A DNA stretch of 64,000 nucleotides from Lysobacteraceae bacterium UBA6001. Its GTDB lineage: Bacteria; Pseudomonadota; Gammaproteobacteria; Xanthomonadales; Xanthomonadaceae. This document shows positions 16,878 to 25,275 of this stretch, one piece after another. Below the pieces are notes generated by a model. That model ran no database searches, was not told where the DNA came from, and worked only from the letters and a program-made list of their open reading frames with translations. How positions within the stretch are numbered: the first letter of the stretch is position 1; each line of letters begins with the position of its first letter. The DNA lies in the NCBI GenBank assembly GCA_002429615.1, contig DJAN01000286.1, positions 23,819-87,818 on the forward strand, given 5' to 3'. Both the position numbers and the translations under genes were made by a program.

Positions 16878-17282
16878 CTACTTGCAGGCCTGCTGCACCC
16901 GGTTGTCCCACAGGCTCGACAAGGCGAAGTTGCGCTTGAGCCCAGCGGCCGCATACGCCGCCGCGCGGCGGGCTTTGACCTGCTCGCAGCCGGCGCCGGC
17001 CTCATGACCCAGGCCGATTGTGGCGCCCGATGCCTGCTTCATCCGTGCCCTGCGTGCCGTGGGCACGCGCCGCGACGACTTGGCCGGCCCCACCTTGCCT
17101 GGAAGCGGGCGCGCCGCGGGCGGCGGATGCACCCTCGGCCAGCGCTTCTGCACCTGCCCGGCACCGCACGGCGCCGCTTGATAGACGATCTCCGTGCCCC
17201 GCGTGCAGCGATGCACCTCTTGCGCCGGCACCGGGCCCGACAGCAGCACCCATCCCCACATTCCCCATTTCCATGCGTCCAT
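16878..17282 (-). CDS. Small exported DUF4124-like cysteine-containing protein
   Basis: The 134-residue product starts with a hydrophobic leader (MDAWKWGMWGWVLLSGPVPAQ) and continues HRCTRGTEIVYQAAPCG, which resembles the short DUF4124 module in which two cysteines flank a strand pair. The middle is Pro/Arg-rich and basic; two further cysteines lie near the end (AGCEQ, QQACK), so two disulphides are possible. ATG at 17282 is preferred because AGGAGG lies six bases upstream, while the ATG two codons before abuts that site. Function unknown. Confidence 0.7.
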   Translation of the reverse strand: MDAWKWGMWGWVLLSGPVPAQEVHRCTRGTEIVYQAAPCGAGQVQKRWPRVHPPPAARPLPGKVGPAKSSRRVPTARRARMKQASGATIGLGHEAGAGCEQVKARRAAAYAAAGLKRNFALSSLWDNRVQQACK

Positions 17283-17407
17283 CGCCATCCTCCTGTGGCG
17301 ATCAGGATGGCGAACCCGCCGTACCCGTCACAGCGGGCAATGCCAGTGGAATGGATCAGGCAACCCCGTCGCGGATGCCGGGGAAGCTACGGGGGTGGGC
17401 GTAGGCC

Positions 17408-18328
17408 TCAGCCCTGCGCGAGCGCGTAGTCCAGCGCGGCGCGGATCGCCGCGACCTGCGCCGCGTTGCACTCGGCCGCGGTCGCATGGGCGCTGTCCGG
17501 ATACACCTCGGTGGTCGTGGTGTAGACCGCATCGGTGATGCCGGCGCACAAACCCAGGCGCTTGACCGGATACTCGATCACGCCGGGCGCCACCACCGGC
17601 GAACCGATGATCAGGCCACGCGCGTCGGCCGGCGCGATGTGGGTGACGCCGGCCACCGCCGCGATCACGGCGCGCTGGAAGTCCAGCTGCGGATTCTCGC
17701 TGTCGCCCACCAGGTAGAAGCCATCCGGAATGCCGTCCGGCTCGAACGGCTTGCCGTCACGCGCGGCCAGCGCCGGGCGGAACTCGCTCTCGTCGCTGTC
17801 GGTGGTCTCGTGCAGGTCGATGTGCAGCCGCACGCGCTGGCGGATCGGTGTCACCAGCGCCCACAGCGCCGCCGACTCGCCGGCCGGGCTGTCGGCACGG
17901 AACGAGCGGTTCGGATCGATCGCCCGCGGATTCCAGCGGTGGATGCGTTCGTAGCCCCACGGACTGACACAGGGCACCACCAGCAGGTTGACCCGGCCGG
18001 CGTAGTCGCGCGCCGACTCGCGCAGGAACTGCAGCGCGCCCTGCACGCCGCTGGTTTCATAGCCATGCACGCCGCCGGTGACCAGCGCGGTGGGCAGGCC
18101 GTCGTTCCAGTCACGGCTGCGCACCGCATACAGCGGATAGCGCTCGGGGGCATAGTCGAGTTCGCCATACACCGACACGTCGAAGTCATCACGCAAGGCA
18201 TCGATGCCGGCGACCACTTCGTCCGCATAGCTGCGCAGCTTGCGCTGGCGGCCCAGCCACTGCTGTTTCTCCGCCTCGCCCCAGGGCTGGCCGGGGGTGC
18301 CGACGGGATAGAAGGCGGAGGAGGACAT
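17408..18328 (-). CDS. M14 family metallopeptidase / carboxypeptidase-like protein
   Basis: The 306-residue product carries the zinc site of M14 enzymes: GGVHGYETSG gives His88 and Glu91, and HIDLHETTD near residue 173 the third His. TEVYPD around residue 274 fits the catalytic Glu. VNLLVVPCVSPWGYERIHRWNP and DPNRSF are also typical of this carboxypeptidase/desuccinylase group. No signal peptide is seen from ATG 18328, which places it in the cytoplasm. Likely substrates are small acylated or peptidic molecules. It is divergent from the CorA-type transporter gene. Confidence 0.87.
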   Translation of the reverse strand: MSSSAFYPVGTPGQPWGEAEKQQWLGRQRKLRSYADEVVAGIDALRDDFDVSVYGELDYAPERYPLYAVRSRDWNDGLPTALVTGGVHGYETSGVQGALQFLRESARDYAGRVNLLVVPCVSPWGYERIHRWNPRAIDPNRSFRADSPAGESAALWALVTPIRQRVRLHIDLHETTDSDESEFRPALAARDGKPFEPDGIPDGFYLVGDSENPQLDFQRAVIAAVAGVTHIAPADARGLIIGSPVVAPGVIEYPVKRLGLCAGITDAVYTTTTEVYPDSAHATAAECNAAQVAAIRAALDYALAQG

Positions 18329-18449
18329 GGCGGCACCTGGGTCGGAAAACGGACCCGCATGATACGTTCCCGCGCCAGCGGCCGGTGTCGCCACGCGGCA
18401 TGTCATCGGTTTCGGCTACCCTTCGCGGGGCAGCCACGGCGTCCGGAAC

Positions 18450-19460
18450 ATGCGCAAGATCGAAAACACCTACGGCTCCGACGACAACGGCCTGATCTGG
18501 GGCTACCGTTTCCGCCCGGACCAGCCCGCCGAGCCGATCGGCACCGACGCGGCGGATGCCTTCCTGGCCGACGCGCCCGACGACGACAGCTTCCTGTGGC
18601 TGCATTTCGCGTTGTCCAACCAGGGTTCGGAGCGCTACCTGCGCCGCGCCCTCGCCCTGCCCGACGCCTTCCACGACTCGCTGCGCAGCGAGGTCGGCGC
18701 GACCCGCCTGGAACTGGATGATGGCGCGCTGGTGGCGGTGATCCACGACGTGCTGTTCGACTCCAGCTTCGATGCTTCCGATGTCGGCACCACCAGCCTG
18801 TGCATCGGCCCGCGGCTGGTGGTGAGCGCCCGCCTGCGCCCGCTGCGTTCGGTGGACCGCCTGCGCGCGGACATCCGCAGCGGCCAGGCGTTCCGTTCGC
18901 CGGTGGAACTGTTGGCGCACCTGCTGCGCGACCAGGCCAACGTGCTCGGCGACATCCTGCGCAAGTCCACCGCGCAGGTGGACCGGATCGAGGACCGCCT
19001 GCTCGCCCGCCAGGTCTCCACCGACCGCAAGGAACTTGGCGCGCTGCGCCGCACCCTGGTGCGCCTGCAGCGGCTGCTGGCGCCCGAGCCGGCGGCGCTG
19101 TTCCGGCTGCTGAACCGGCCACCAGCGTGGATCAGCGCCGACGACGTGATCGACCTGCGCCAGGCGGCCGAGGAGTTCTCCACGGTGATCGCCGATTCGG
19201 CGGCGCTGGTCGAGCGGGTCAAGCTGATCCAGGAAGAACTGGCGGCGCTGGTCAACGAGCAGACCAGCCGCACGCTGTTCGTGCTGACCGTGGTGACGGT
19301 GCTGGCCTTGCCGGTGAACCTGGTGGCGGGCCTGTTCGGGATGAACGTGGGCGGGATCCCGCTGGCAGGCAGCGGGCATGGCTTCACGATCGTGGTGACG
19401 ATGCTGGTGCTGCTGACGGCGGTGCTGGCGTGGTTCTCGTTCCGGCCGCGCGGGGACTAG
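18450..19460 (+). CDS. CorA family metal transporter (ZntB-like)
   Basis: The 336-residue protein has a long soluble N-terminal domain, a heptad-rich stalk helix (about residues 150-270) and two C-terminal membrane segments. The GMN selectivity motif, at about residues 297-299, lies between them. The short loop that follows (VGGIPLAG) resembles ZntB-type zinc carriers more than the magnesium CorA loop. It would form a pentamer in the inner membrane and move divalent cations, probably Zn2+. It ends just before a pair of inverted GTAG-type repeats. Confidence 0.9.
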   Translation: MRKIENTYGSDDNGLIWGYRFRPDQPAEPIGTDAADAFLADAPDDDSFLWLHFALSNQGSERYLRRALALPDAFHDSLRSEVGATRLELDDGALVAVIHDVLFDSSFDASDVGTTSLCIGPRLVVSARLRPLRSVDRLRADIRSGQAFRSPVELLAHLLRDQANVLGDILRKSTAQVDRIEDRLLARQVSTDRKELGALRRTLVRLQRLLAPEPAALFRLLNRPPAWISADDVIDLRQAAEEFSTVIADSAALVERVKLIQEELAALVNEQTSRTLFVLTVVTVLALPVNLVAGLFGMNVGGIPLAGSGHGFTIVVTMLVLLTAVLAWFSFRPRGD

Positions 19461-19484
19461 GTACCGCTGCCGCACCTGCCACGT

Positions 19485-19566
19485 GTAGGAGCGGCTTCAG
19501 CCGCGACGGCTGACGGCCTGGATATCACGGCGGATACCGCACGGTCGGGGCTGAAGCCCCTCCTAC
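19485..19566. repeat. Inverted pair of GTAG-type REP elements
   Basis: Two 23-base elements, at 19485-19507 (plus orientation) and 19544-19566 (opposite orientation), share the plan GTAGGAG-(C/G)GGCTTCAGCC-(C/G)CGAC. Each forms its own hairpin, and the pair can also fold on each other. They lie between the convergent CorA-type and poxB genes and may act as a terminator. They resemble the GTAG-headed REP (SMAG) elements known from Stenotrophomonas. Confidence 0.8.
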
Positions 19567-19584
19567 AGAGGCGGGTCAGCGACA

Positions 19585-21306
19585 TCAGCGGCGCAGGTTG
19601 ACCTTCGCCAGGTCCATCACCTGCGCGCCGCGGCCATCCAGCACCGCCTTGAGCAGGAACAGCCCGAAGTCCTTGGCTTGGCCCCAGGAAGGTTTCGGCG
19701 GCATCACCAGTTCCTGCCGCGCGCTGACCACGTCGACCAGTGCCGGCCCCGGGTGGTCGAACGCCGCCTGCAAGGCCTCGCGCAACTGGCCCGGGCGCTC
19801 CACCCGCCAGCCGGCCACACCCATCGCCCGCGCCATCGCGGCGAAGTCCGGGTTGATCAACTCACAGCCGGTATCTAGCAGCCCGGCTGCCTTCATCTCC
19901 AGTTCGACGAACCCCAGCGTGCCGTTGTTGAGCACCACCACCTTTACCGGCAGCCCCAGCTGCGCCAGCGTGATGAAGTCACCCATCATCATCGTGAAGC
20001 CGCCATCGCCGGACAGCGACACCACCTGGCGCTGCGGGTGGCTGGCCTGCGCGCCGATGGCCTGCAGCATGGCATTGGCCATCGAGCCGTGGTTGAAGGA
20101 GCCGAGCAGGCGCCGCTTGCCGTTGAGTTGCAGGTAGCGCGCCGCCCAGACCGTGGGCGTGCCGACGTCGCAGGTGAAGATCGCATCTTCGGTAGCCAGT
20201 TCGCTGACCAGCCGGTTGAGCTGTTGCGGATGTACCACCTCGCCATCCGGCTCGATGCGCGCCAGCGCGTCCAGCTCCTCGCGCGCCTGGGCATAGTGCG
20301 CGCGCGCACTGTCCAGGTGCGCATCGTCGGTCTTGGTGGTCAGCAAGGGCAGCAGCTGCGGCAAGGCCTGGCGTAGATCGGCCTGGATGCCGAGTTCCAC
20401 CTGCGTGCGGTTGCCCAGTGACTCAGGATTGAGATCGATCTGGATGACCCGCGCATCTTCCGGATAGAACTGCCGGTACGGGAAATTGGTGCCGAGCAGC
20501 AGCAACGTATCGCAGGCTTTCATCGCCGCGTAGCCGGAGGAGAAGCCGATCAACCCGGTCATGCCGACATCGAAGGGGTTGTCGTGTTCCAGCCACTCCT
20601 TGCCGCGCAGCGCATGCACGATCGGCGCGCGCAGCTTCTCGGCCACGGCGATCACCGCGTCCCGGGCCTGCGCGCAGCCGGCGCCGCACATCAAGGTGAC
20701 CCGACCAGCCGCATTGAGGATATCGGCGGCCTGGCGCAGTTCGGCGGACGCGGCCTGCACCACCGGCGGCGCCGGCGCGATCCATTTCGGCAGGGGCGCG
20801 TCCAGCGGCTTGAGCGCGGTATCGCCGGAGATCACCACCACCGCCACGCCGCGCCGGGCGATGGCCACACGCATCGCCCGATCGAGGATCTGCGGCAGCT
20901 GCTCGGGCTGCGACACCAGCTCGACGTAATGGCTGCACTCCTTGAACAGGATCTCCGGATGCGTGGCCTGGAAGTAATCGATGCCGATCTCGCTGCTGGG
21001 GATGTGCGCCGCGATCGCCAGTACCGGCGCCCCACTGCGATGGCAGTCGTACAGGCCGTTGATCATGTGCAGGTTGCCCGGCCCACAGCTGCCGACGCAC
21101 ACCGCCAGCTCGCCGGTCAGCTGCGCCTCGGCGCCCGCGGCGAACGCGCCGGCCTCCTCGTGGCGCATATGCACCCAGTCGATGCGGCCGCGCGCGCGCA
21201 GGGCGTCGGTGAAGCCGTTCAAGGAATCGCCGACCACGCCGTAGACGCGCTCGACCCCGGCGATCTCCAGTACCTGGGCCATGTATTCGGCCGCGTTCTG
21301 ACGCAT
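19585..21306 (-). CDS. poxB: Pyruvate:quinone oxidoreductase (pyruvate oxidase PoxB)
   Basis: This peripheral membrane flavoenzyme decarboxylates pyruvate to acetate and CO2, passing electrons to ubiquinone. The 573-residue length and sequence fit: Glu50 in HMRHEEAGAFAAGAEAQ activates thiamine diphosphate, FAD/central-domain segments such as LIGFSSGYAAM follow, and GDGGFTMMMGDFITLAQLGLPVKVVVLNN near residue 430 is the ThDP-Mg2+ motif. The C-terminal ~25 residues could form the lipid-binding helix. AGGAG precedes the ATG. The leader has two inverted repeats (GGGGGA/TCCCCC at 21323-21337 and ATCATCC/GGATGAT at 21366-21383). It is divergent from a GH43 gene. Confidence 0.92.
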   Translation of the reverse strand: MRQNAAEYMAQVLEIAGVERVYGVVGDSLNGFTDALRARGRIDWVHMRHEEAGAFAAGAEAQLTGELAVCVGSCGPGNLHMINGLYDCHRSGAPVLAIAAHIPSSEIGIDYFQATHPEILFKECSHYVELVSQPEQLPQILDRAMRVAIARRGVAVVVISGDTALKPLDAPLPKWIAPAPPVVQAASAELRQAADILNAAGRVTLMCGAGCAQARDAVIAVAEKLRAPIVHALRGKEWLEHDNPFDVGMTGLIGFSSGYAAMKACDTLLLLGTNFPYRQFYPEDARVIQIDLNPESLGNRTQVELGIQADLRQALPQLLPLLTTKTDDAHLDSARAHYAQAREELDALARIEPDGEVVHPQQLNRLVSELATEDAIFTCDVGTPTVWAARYLQLNGKRRLLGSFNHGSMANAMLQAIGAQASHPQRQVVSLSGDGGFTMMMGDFITLAQLGLPVKVVVLNNGTLGFVELEMKAAGLLDTGCELINPDFAAMARAMGVAGWRVERPGQLREALQAAFDHPGPALVDVVSARQELVMPPKPSWGQAKDFGLFLLKAVLDGRGAQVMDLAKVNLRR

Positions 21307-21322
21307 CTGGACACTCCTGCGA

Positions 21323-21383
21323 GGGGGAATGTCCCCCAGCCTAGGCCGATGCCGGTGACGGCGGAATCATCCTTGTGGATGAT
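21323..21383. promoter_or_regulatory. Inverted repeats upstream of poxB
   Basis: GGGGGA-ATG-TCCCCC (21323-21337) lies 17-31 bases upstream of the poxB start, next to its ribosome site, and ATCATCC-TTGT-GGATGAT (21366-21383) is 60-77 bases upstream. The first could hide or punctuate the leader and the second has the form of a dimer operator. No known consensus is matched. Confidence 0.4.
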
Positions 21384-21500
21384 CGACGCCAGGCTTCGGA
21401 TGACCACCAGGCATAGCAGCGTGCGAAATCTTCATGGCTCGCGCGTCCGCCGGGTACCGGCGCATGCTTTGATGCCGGTCCTGATGGGAGGAGGCACGAG

Positions 21501-23183
21501 ATGGGACACGCTTGGCGATGGATCTGGCTGGCGGCGGTGGCATTCACCGCGCAGGCGGGCGAGGCCCGCTTCACGGAAGTTCGCTACCAGGGCGACGACG
21601 GCGGCCCGGTGCCGACCGCGGCGCAGTACCGCAACCCGATCCTGGCCGGTTTCTACCCTGACCCCTCGCTGGTGCGCGCGGGCGACGACTTCTATCTGGT
21701 CAATTCCAGCTTCGGCTACTTCCCGGGCCTGCCGGTGTTCCATAGCCGCAACCTGGTGGACTGGCAGCAGGTGGGCAATGCCATCGACCGCCCCGGGCAG
21801 GTCGAACTCGGCCCACACGAGCTGACCCGCGGCCTGTTCGCGGCCTCGATCAGCGAGCACGACGGCACGTTCTACATCACCAACACCTGCTTCTACTGCG
21901 ACCGCGGCAACTTCGTCATCACCACGAAGCAACCGGCGGGCCCGTGGTCCGATCCGCACTGGCTGGGCTTCGAGGGCATCGACCCATCGCTGTTCTTCGA
22001 CCGCGACGGCAGCGCCTGGGTCGTCAACAACGGGCTGCCGGAAGGCAAGCTGCGCTATGACGGACATCGTGCGATCTGGCTGCAGCAGCTGGACTTGAAG
22101 ACGATGCAGATGGTGGGACCGCGCAAGGTGCTGGTGGACGCCGGCGCCGACCCCGCGAAGAACCCGGAACATGTGGAGGGCCCGCATCTGTTCCGCCATG
22201 GCGACTACTACTACCTGACCGCCGCCGAAGGCGGCACCGGCGAGCAGCATGCGCAGATGGTGTATCGCAGCCGCGCGATCTTCGGCCCCTACGAGGCGTG
22301 GCAGGACAATCCGTCGCTGACCCAGCGCGACCTGGACCCGGCGCGACCGGACCCGGTGACCTCGGCCGGCCATGCGCAGTTCGTCGAGCTCAAGGACGGC
22401 AGCTGGTGGGCGGTGTTCCTGGCCACGCGGCCGTATGAGGGTAATCACTACAACATCGGCCGCGAGACGTTCCTGCTGCCGGTGCATTGGGAGGACGGCT
22501 GGCCGCGGGTGCTGGCGCATGGCGAGCGCGTGCCGGTGGTGGCGCCCCGCCCTGCCCTGCCCCGCACACCCGGCATCGCACCAATGAGCGGCCCGATGGC
22601 GTGGCGGGAATCGTTCACCGGCAAGCAGCTGCCATTGGCCTGGGTGGGCATCAACGCACCGCGCAGCGCGTGGTATGCGACCGGGCGTGGCGGATTGCGG
22701 ATCACGCCATCGGCCACGCCGCTGGGTGAGTTCGCGGTCGGGCAGCCGAGCTATCTGGGACACCGCCTGCAACATCACCACGCCACGGTGGAGGCCACGG
22801 TGGCGGTGAGTGGGCTGACGGTGGGCGAGCATGCCGGACTGGCGTTGCTGCAGAGTGAGCGCTACTTCTACGCGCTGGCACTGGCGCGTGATGGCGGGAC
22901 GACGACGCTGGGGTTGTGGCGGCGTGCGGGAGATGAGGTGCCCAAACAGGGCGTGGCGATAGCGTCGGTGGTGCTTCCCGAAGGGGCGACGACGGCGCGG
23001 CTGAGGTTCCGGCTCGATGGCGCGGCGTTGCGCGCGGAGTATGCCGTGGGCACGGGGCCGTGGCAGGCACTGGAGGGGGAGCTGGATGCGCGGCTGTTGA
23101 GTACGCAGACGGCGGGCGGGTTCATTGGTGCGACATTCGGGCCGTATGCGTGGCGCGATGGGGAGAATGCTGGGACGTTGTAG
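21501..23183 (+). CDS. GH43 beta-xylosidase / arabinofuranosidase, exported
   Basis: The 560-residue enzyme has a short signal peptide (to about residue 19) and a five-bladed propeller catalytic domain: Asp54 in FYPDPS (general base), Asp161 in GIDPS (pKa modulator) and Glu226 in EGPH (acid). A C-terminal concanavalin-like domain (about 360-560) follows, as in XynB-type enzymes. It would remove xylose or arabinose from xylan oligosaccharides in the periplasm. GGAGGAG precedes the ATG. It is a close relative of the enzyme at 59917-61617, but transcribed alone. A REP cluster follows. Confidence 0.93.
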   Translation: MGHAWRWIWLAAVAFTAQAGEARFTEVRYQGDDGGPVPTAAQYRNPILAGFYPDPSLVRAGDDFYLVNSSFGYFPGLPVFHSRNLVDWQQVGNAIDRPGQVELGPHELTRGLFAASISEHDGTFYITNTCFYCDRGNFVITTKQPAGPWSDPHWLGFEGIDPSLFFDRDGSAWVVNNGLPEGKLRYDGHRAIWLQQLDLKTMQMVGPRKVLVDAGADPAKNPEHVEGPHLFRHGDYYYLTAAEGGTGEQHAQMVYRSRAIFGPYEAWQDNPSLTQRDLDPARPDPVTSAGHAQFVELKDGSWWAVFLATRPYEGNHYNIGRETFLLPVHWEDGWPRVLAHGERVPVVAPRPALPRTPGIAPMSGPMAWRESFTGKQLPLAWVGINAPRSAWYATGRGGLRITPSATPLGEFAVGQPSYLGHRLQHHHATVEATVAVSGLTVGEHAGLALLQSERYFYALALARDGGTTTLGLWRRAGDEVPKQGVAIASVVLPEGATTARLRFRLDGAALRAEYAVGTGPWQALEGELDARLLSTQTAGGFIGATFGPYAWRDGENAGTL

Positions 23184-23208
23184 GGGTGTCGCAAGCTGCG
23201 GGATGGCG

Positions 23209-23417
23209 GTCGCGGCTGAAGCCGCTCCTACAATGTTCTGTGCTCTACGGGCTTTAGCCGCTCCTACAATATTGGAGCAATGGGGCTCCCCTTGTGGGAG
23301 GGGCTTCAGCCCCGACGAGCGGAGTCGCGAGCTGGCAGATGGCAGTCGCGGCTGAAGCCGCTCCTACAATGTGGGGGCAATGGGGACTCCCCTTGTAGGA
23401 GGGGCTTCAGCCCCGAC
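23209..23417. repeat. Cluster of five GTAG-type REP elements
   Basis: Elements at 23209-23231 (minus), about 23244-23266 (minus, degenerate: CTTTAG in place of CTTCAG), 23294-23316 (plus), 23345-23367 (minus) and 23395-23417 (plus) follow the same 23-base plan as the pair at 19485-19566. Two arm versions alternate: GCGGC (a, d) and GGGGC (c, e). The spacers CAATGTGGGGGCAATGGGG and CAATATTGGAGCAATGGGG show that a ~100-base unit was duplicated. The cluster lies between convergent GH43 and epimerase genes. Confidence 0.88.
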
Positions 23418-23421
23418 GCGA

Positions 23422-24240
23422 TCAAGCGTCCGCAAACACCAACTCAAACCAGATCGACACCTCGCCCCCCGCCGGCAATACCTCGCTCCGCAGGTTGAAC
23501 GCATCCGGCGGCCCGCTCTGCGGCTCGAAACAGGTCGCGTGCGCCGGCTCGTCGTAATACACCCAGTGCGTCGCATCCGAGCGCAACATCAGCCGCTGCC
23601 CTTCGCGCATCAGGACGATCGGCGTATCGCACACGTAGCAATCGTCCTTCGGCCCCGGCGGCGGCGCCAACGGCAACGTCGCGATGCCCTCCGCATCTCG
23701 CGGGTAATAAGCCTGCGGTGCGAACGCAAACGTCTGAACCTTGCGGAACCAAGGATGCCAGCCCAGCACCGGCAGCGGCATCGCCCGCGCGCCGGCGGTC
23801 AAGGTCATCTCCAGCCGCACCCGATCCGGCATCACCGCGATACGCTGCACCACGCGTCCGCCAAACGGCCACCCGGCGCCCTCCTCCAACGCCAGCGCCA
23901 ACGTCAGCGCCTGCTCGCTGCGCGCCACCACTTCCCACGTACGCAGGAAGCCCACGCCATGGATCGCATGCGGCCCCAGGCTCAATGGCAATTGCCACGG
24001 CCTGCCCTCGAATTCGAAACGACCATTCCGGATGCGCCCCGCCCACGGCACCATCGGATAGGCACCCCAGGCGATGGCCGCATCAAAGCCATCATCCGGC
24101 CCCACCAACCAATCGACGCCGGCATGCCGCAGCTGCGCCACACGCCCGCCCGCCGCTGGCGTCACCAGCACTTCCGTGGCGCCGGCACGCAGCACGATGC
24201 GCTCGCCCACCGGCAGCGCTGTCATCGCAAGGTCAATCAT
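23422..24240 (-). CDS. Aldose 1-epimerase (GalM-like)
   Basis: The 272-residue protein interconverts alpha and beta anomers of aldoses such as xylose. It shows the galactose-mutarotase beta-sandwich pattern: GGRVAQLRHAGVDWL, the LGPHAIHGVGFLRTWEV segment with the conserved His, GWHPWF with the second His, and a Glu-containing end (EVLPAGGEVSIWFELVF). The ATG at 24238-24240 overlaps the end of the upstream GH43 gene (ATGATTGA), indicating translational coupling. It is the last gene of the TonB-receptor / symporter / GH43 operon, where an epimerase would help pentose uptake into metabolism. Confidence 0.85.
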   Translation of the reverse strand: MIDLAMTALPVGERIVLRAGATEVLVTPAAGGRVAQLRHAGVDWLVGPDDGFDAAIAWGAYPMVPWAGRIRNGRFEFEGRPWQLPLSLGPHAIHGVGFLRTWEVVARSEQALTLALALEEGAGWPFGGRVVQRIAVMPDRVRLEMTLTAGARAMPLPVLGWHPWFRKVQTFAFAPQAYYPRDAEGIATLPLAPPPGPKDDCYVCDTPIVLMREGQRLMLRSDATHWVYYDEPAHATCFEPQSGPPDAFNLRSEVLPAGGEVSIWFELVFADA

Positions 24241-25252
24241 GACCGTAAGGGTCGAGCGTGGCGATGCGCCCGTCGGCATCGTGATGCAGCTCGGCCACCT
24301 TCATCGAACGCAGATGGGTCACACCGCCCGACAGCAGCGAGTCGTGGTAGTACAGCCACCAGCGCCCGTCGAACTCGACGATGGAATGGTGCGTGGTCCA
24401 GCCGATCACCGGGTTGAGGATGCGCCCCTGGTAGGTGAACGGCCCATACGGGTTGTCGCCGGTCGCGTAGCAGATGTAGTGCGTGTCGCCGGTGGAATAG
24501 GACAGGTAGTAGCGCCCGCCATGCGTGTGCATCCACGGGCCTTCGAAATAGCGGCGGTCATGGTCGCCGGCACGCAGTGGCTGGCCGTGTTCGTCGAGGA
24601 TCAGCAGCTCGCGCGGCGCTTCGTCGAATTCCTTCATGTCCGCGCGCAGCCGCGCCATGCGCGGGCCCAGCGCCGCCGCGTCGGCCGGCGGCTCCTCGTT
24701 CGCCGTGTCGTAGTGGTTGTCGCGATACTTCTGCAGCTGCCCGCCCCAGATGCCGCCAAAATACAGATAGTGCGCGCCATCGGCGTCGGCGAACACCGCC
24801 GGGTCAATCGAATAGCTGCCGGCGATCGGCGCCGGTTCGGCCACGAACGGCCCTTCCGGCCGCTCGCCCACCGCCACGCCGATCTGGAAGATGCCGTCGG
24901 CGCGCTTGGCCGGGAAATACAGGTAATAGCGGCCATCGTGCTCGGCGCAGTCCGGTGCCCACATCTGCCGCGCGGCCCAGGGCACGTCGCGTACATGCAG
25001 CGCGATGCCGCAGTCCACCGTGTCGCCTTCGGGGTGATCCTGGCGATAGACGTGGTAGTCCTCCATCGCGAAGTGGTCGCCATTGTCGTTGAAGGCGACA
25101 CCGCCCTCGACGTCATGCGAAGGATAGATATACACACGTCCCTGGAAGACGTGTGCGGACGGATCGGCGGTGTACTGCGCGGTTACCAGCGGGGCGGAGA
25201 TGGCCTTGCGCTTCAGTGCCGCCAGGCGTTCCGGGTCGATATGTTCGCTCAT
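24233..25252 (-). CDS. GH43 glycosidase (beta-xylosidase/arabinofuranosidase), intracellular
   Basis: The 339-residue protein is a single-domain GH43 propeller: Asp30 in TADPSAHV, Asp150 in YSIDPAV and Glu237 in YFEGPWMH fit the base, modulator and acid. No signal peptide is present, so it should split short xylo- or arabino-oligosaccharides in the cytoplasm after transport. It lies 23 bases after the GPH symporter gene, which would bring in its substrate, and its end overlaps the epimerase start. Confidence 0.92.
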   Translation of the reverse strand: MSEHIDPERLAALKRKAISAPLVTAQYTADPSAHVFQGRVYIYPSHDVEGGVAFNDNGDHFAMEDYHVYRQDHPEGDTVDCGIALHVRDVPWAARQMWAPDCAEHDGRYYLYFPAKRADGIFQIGVAVGERPEGPFVAEPAPIAGSYSIDPAVFADADGAHYLYFGGIWGGQLQKYRDNHYDTANEEPPADAAALGPRMARLRADMKEFDEAPRELLILDEHGQPLRAGDHDRRYFEGPWMHTHGGRYYLSYSTGDTHYICYATGDNPYGPFTYQGRILNPVIGWTTHHSIVEFDGRWWLYYHDSLLSGGVTHLRSMKVAELHHDADGRIATLDPYGHD

Positions 25253-25275
25253 GGATTCGATCGATGAAGAAAGGG

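Noticed and set aside
23209-23417. CRISPR-like array of short repeats
   Set aside because: Repeats alternate in orientation, spacing is irregular, spacers are themselves duplicated and no cas gene is near; they are REP palindromes.
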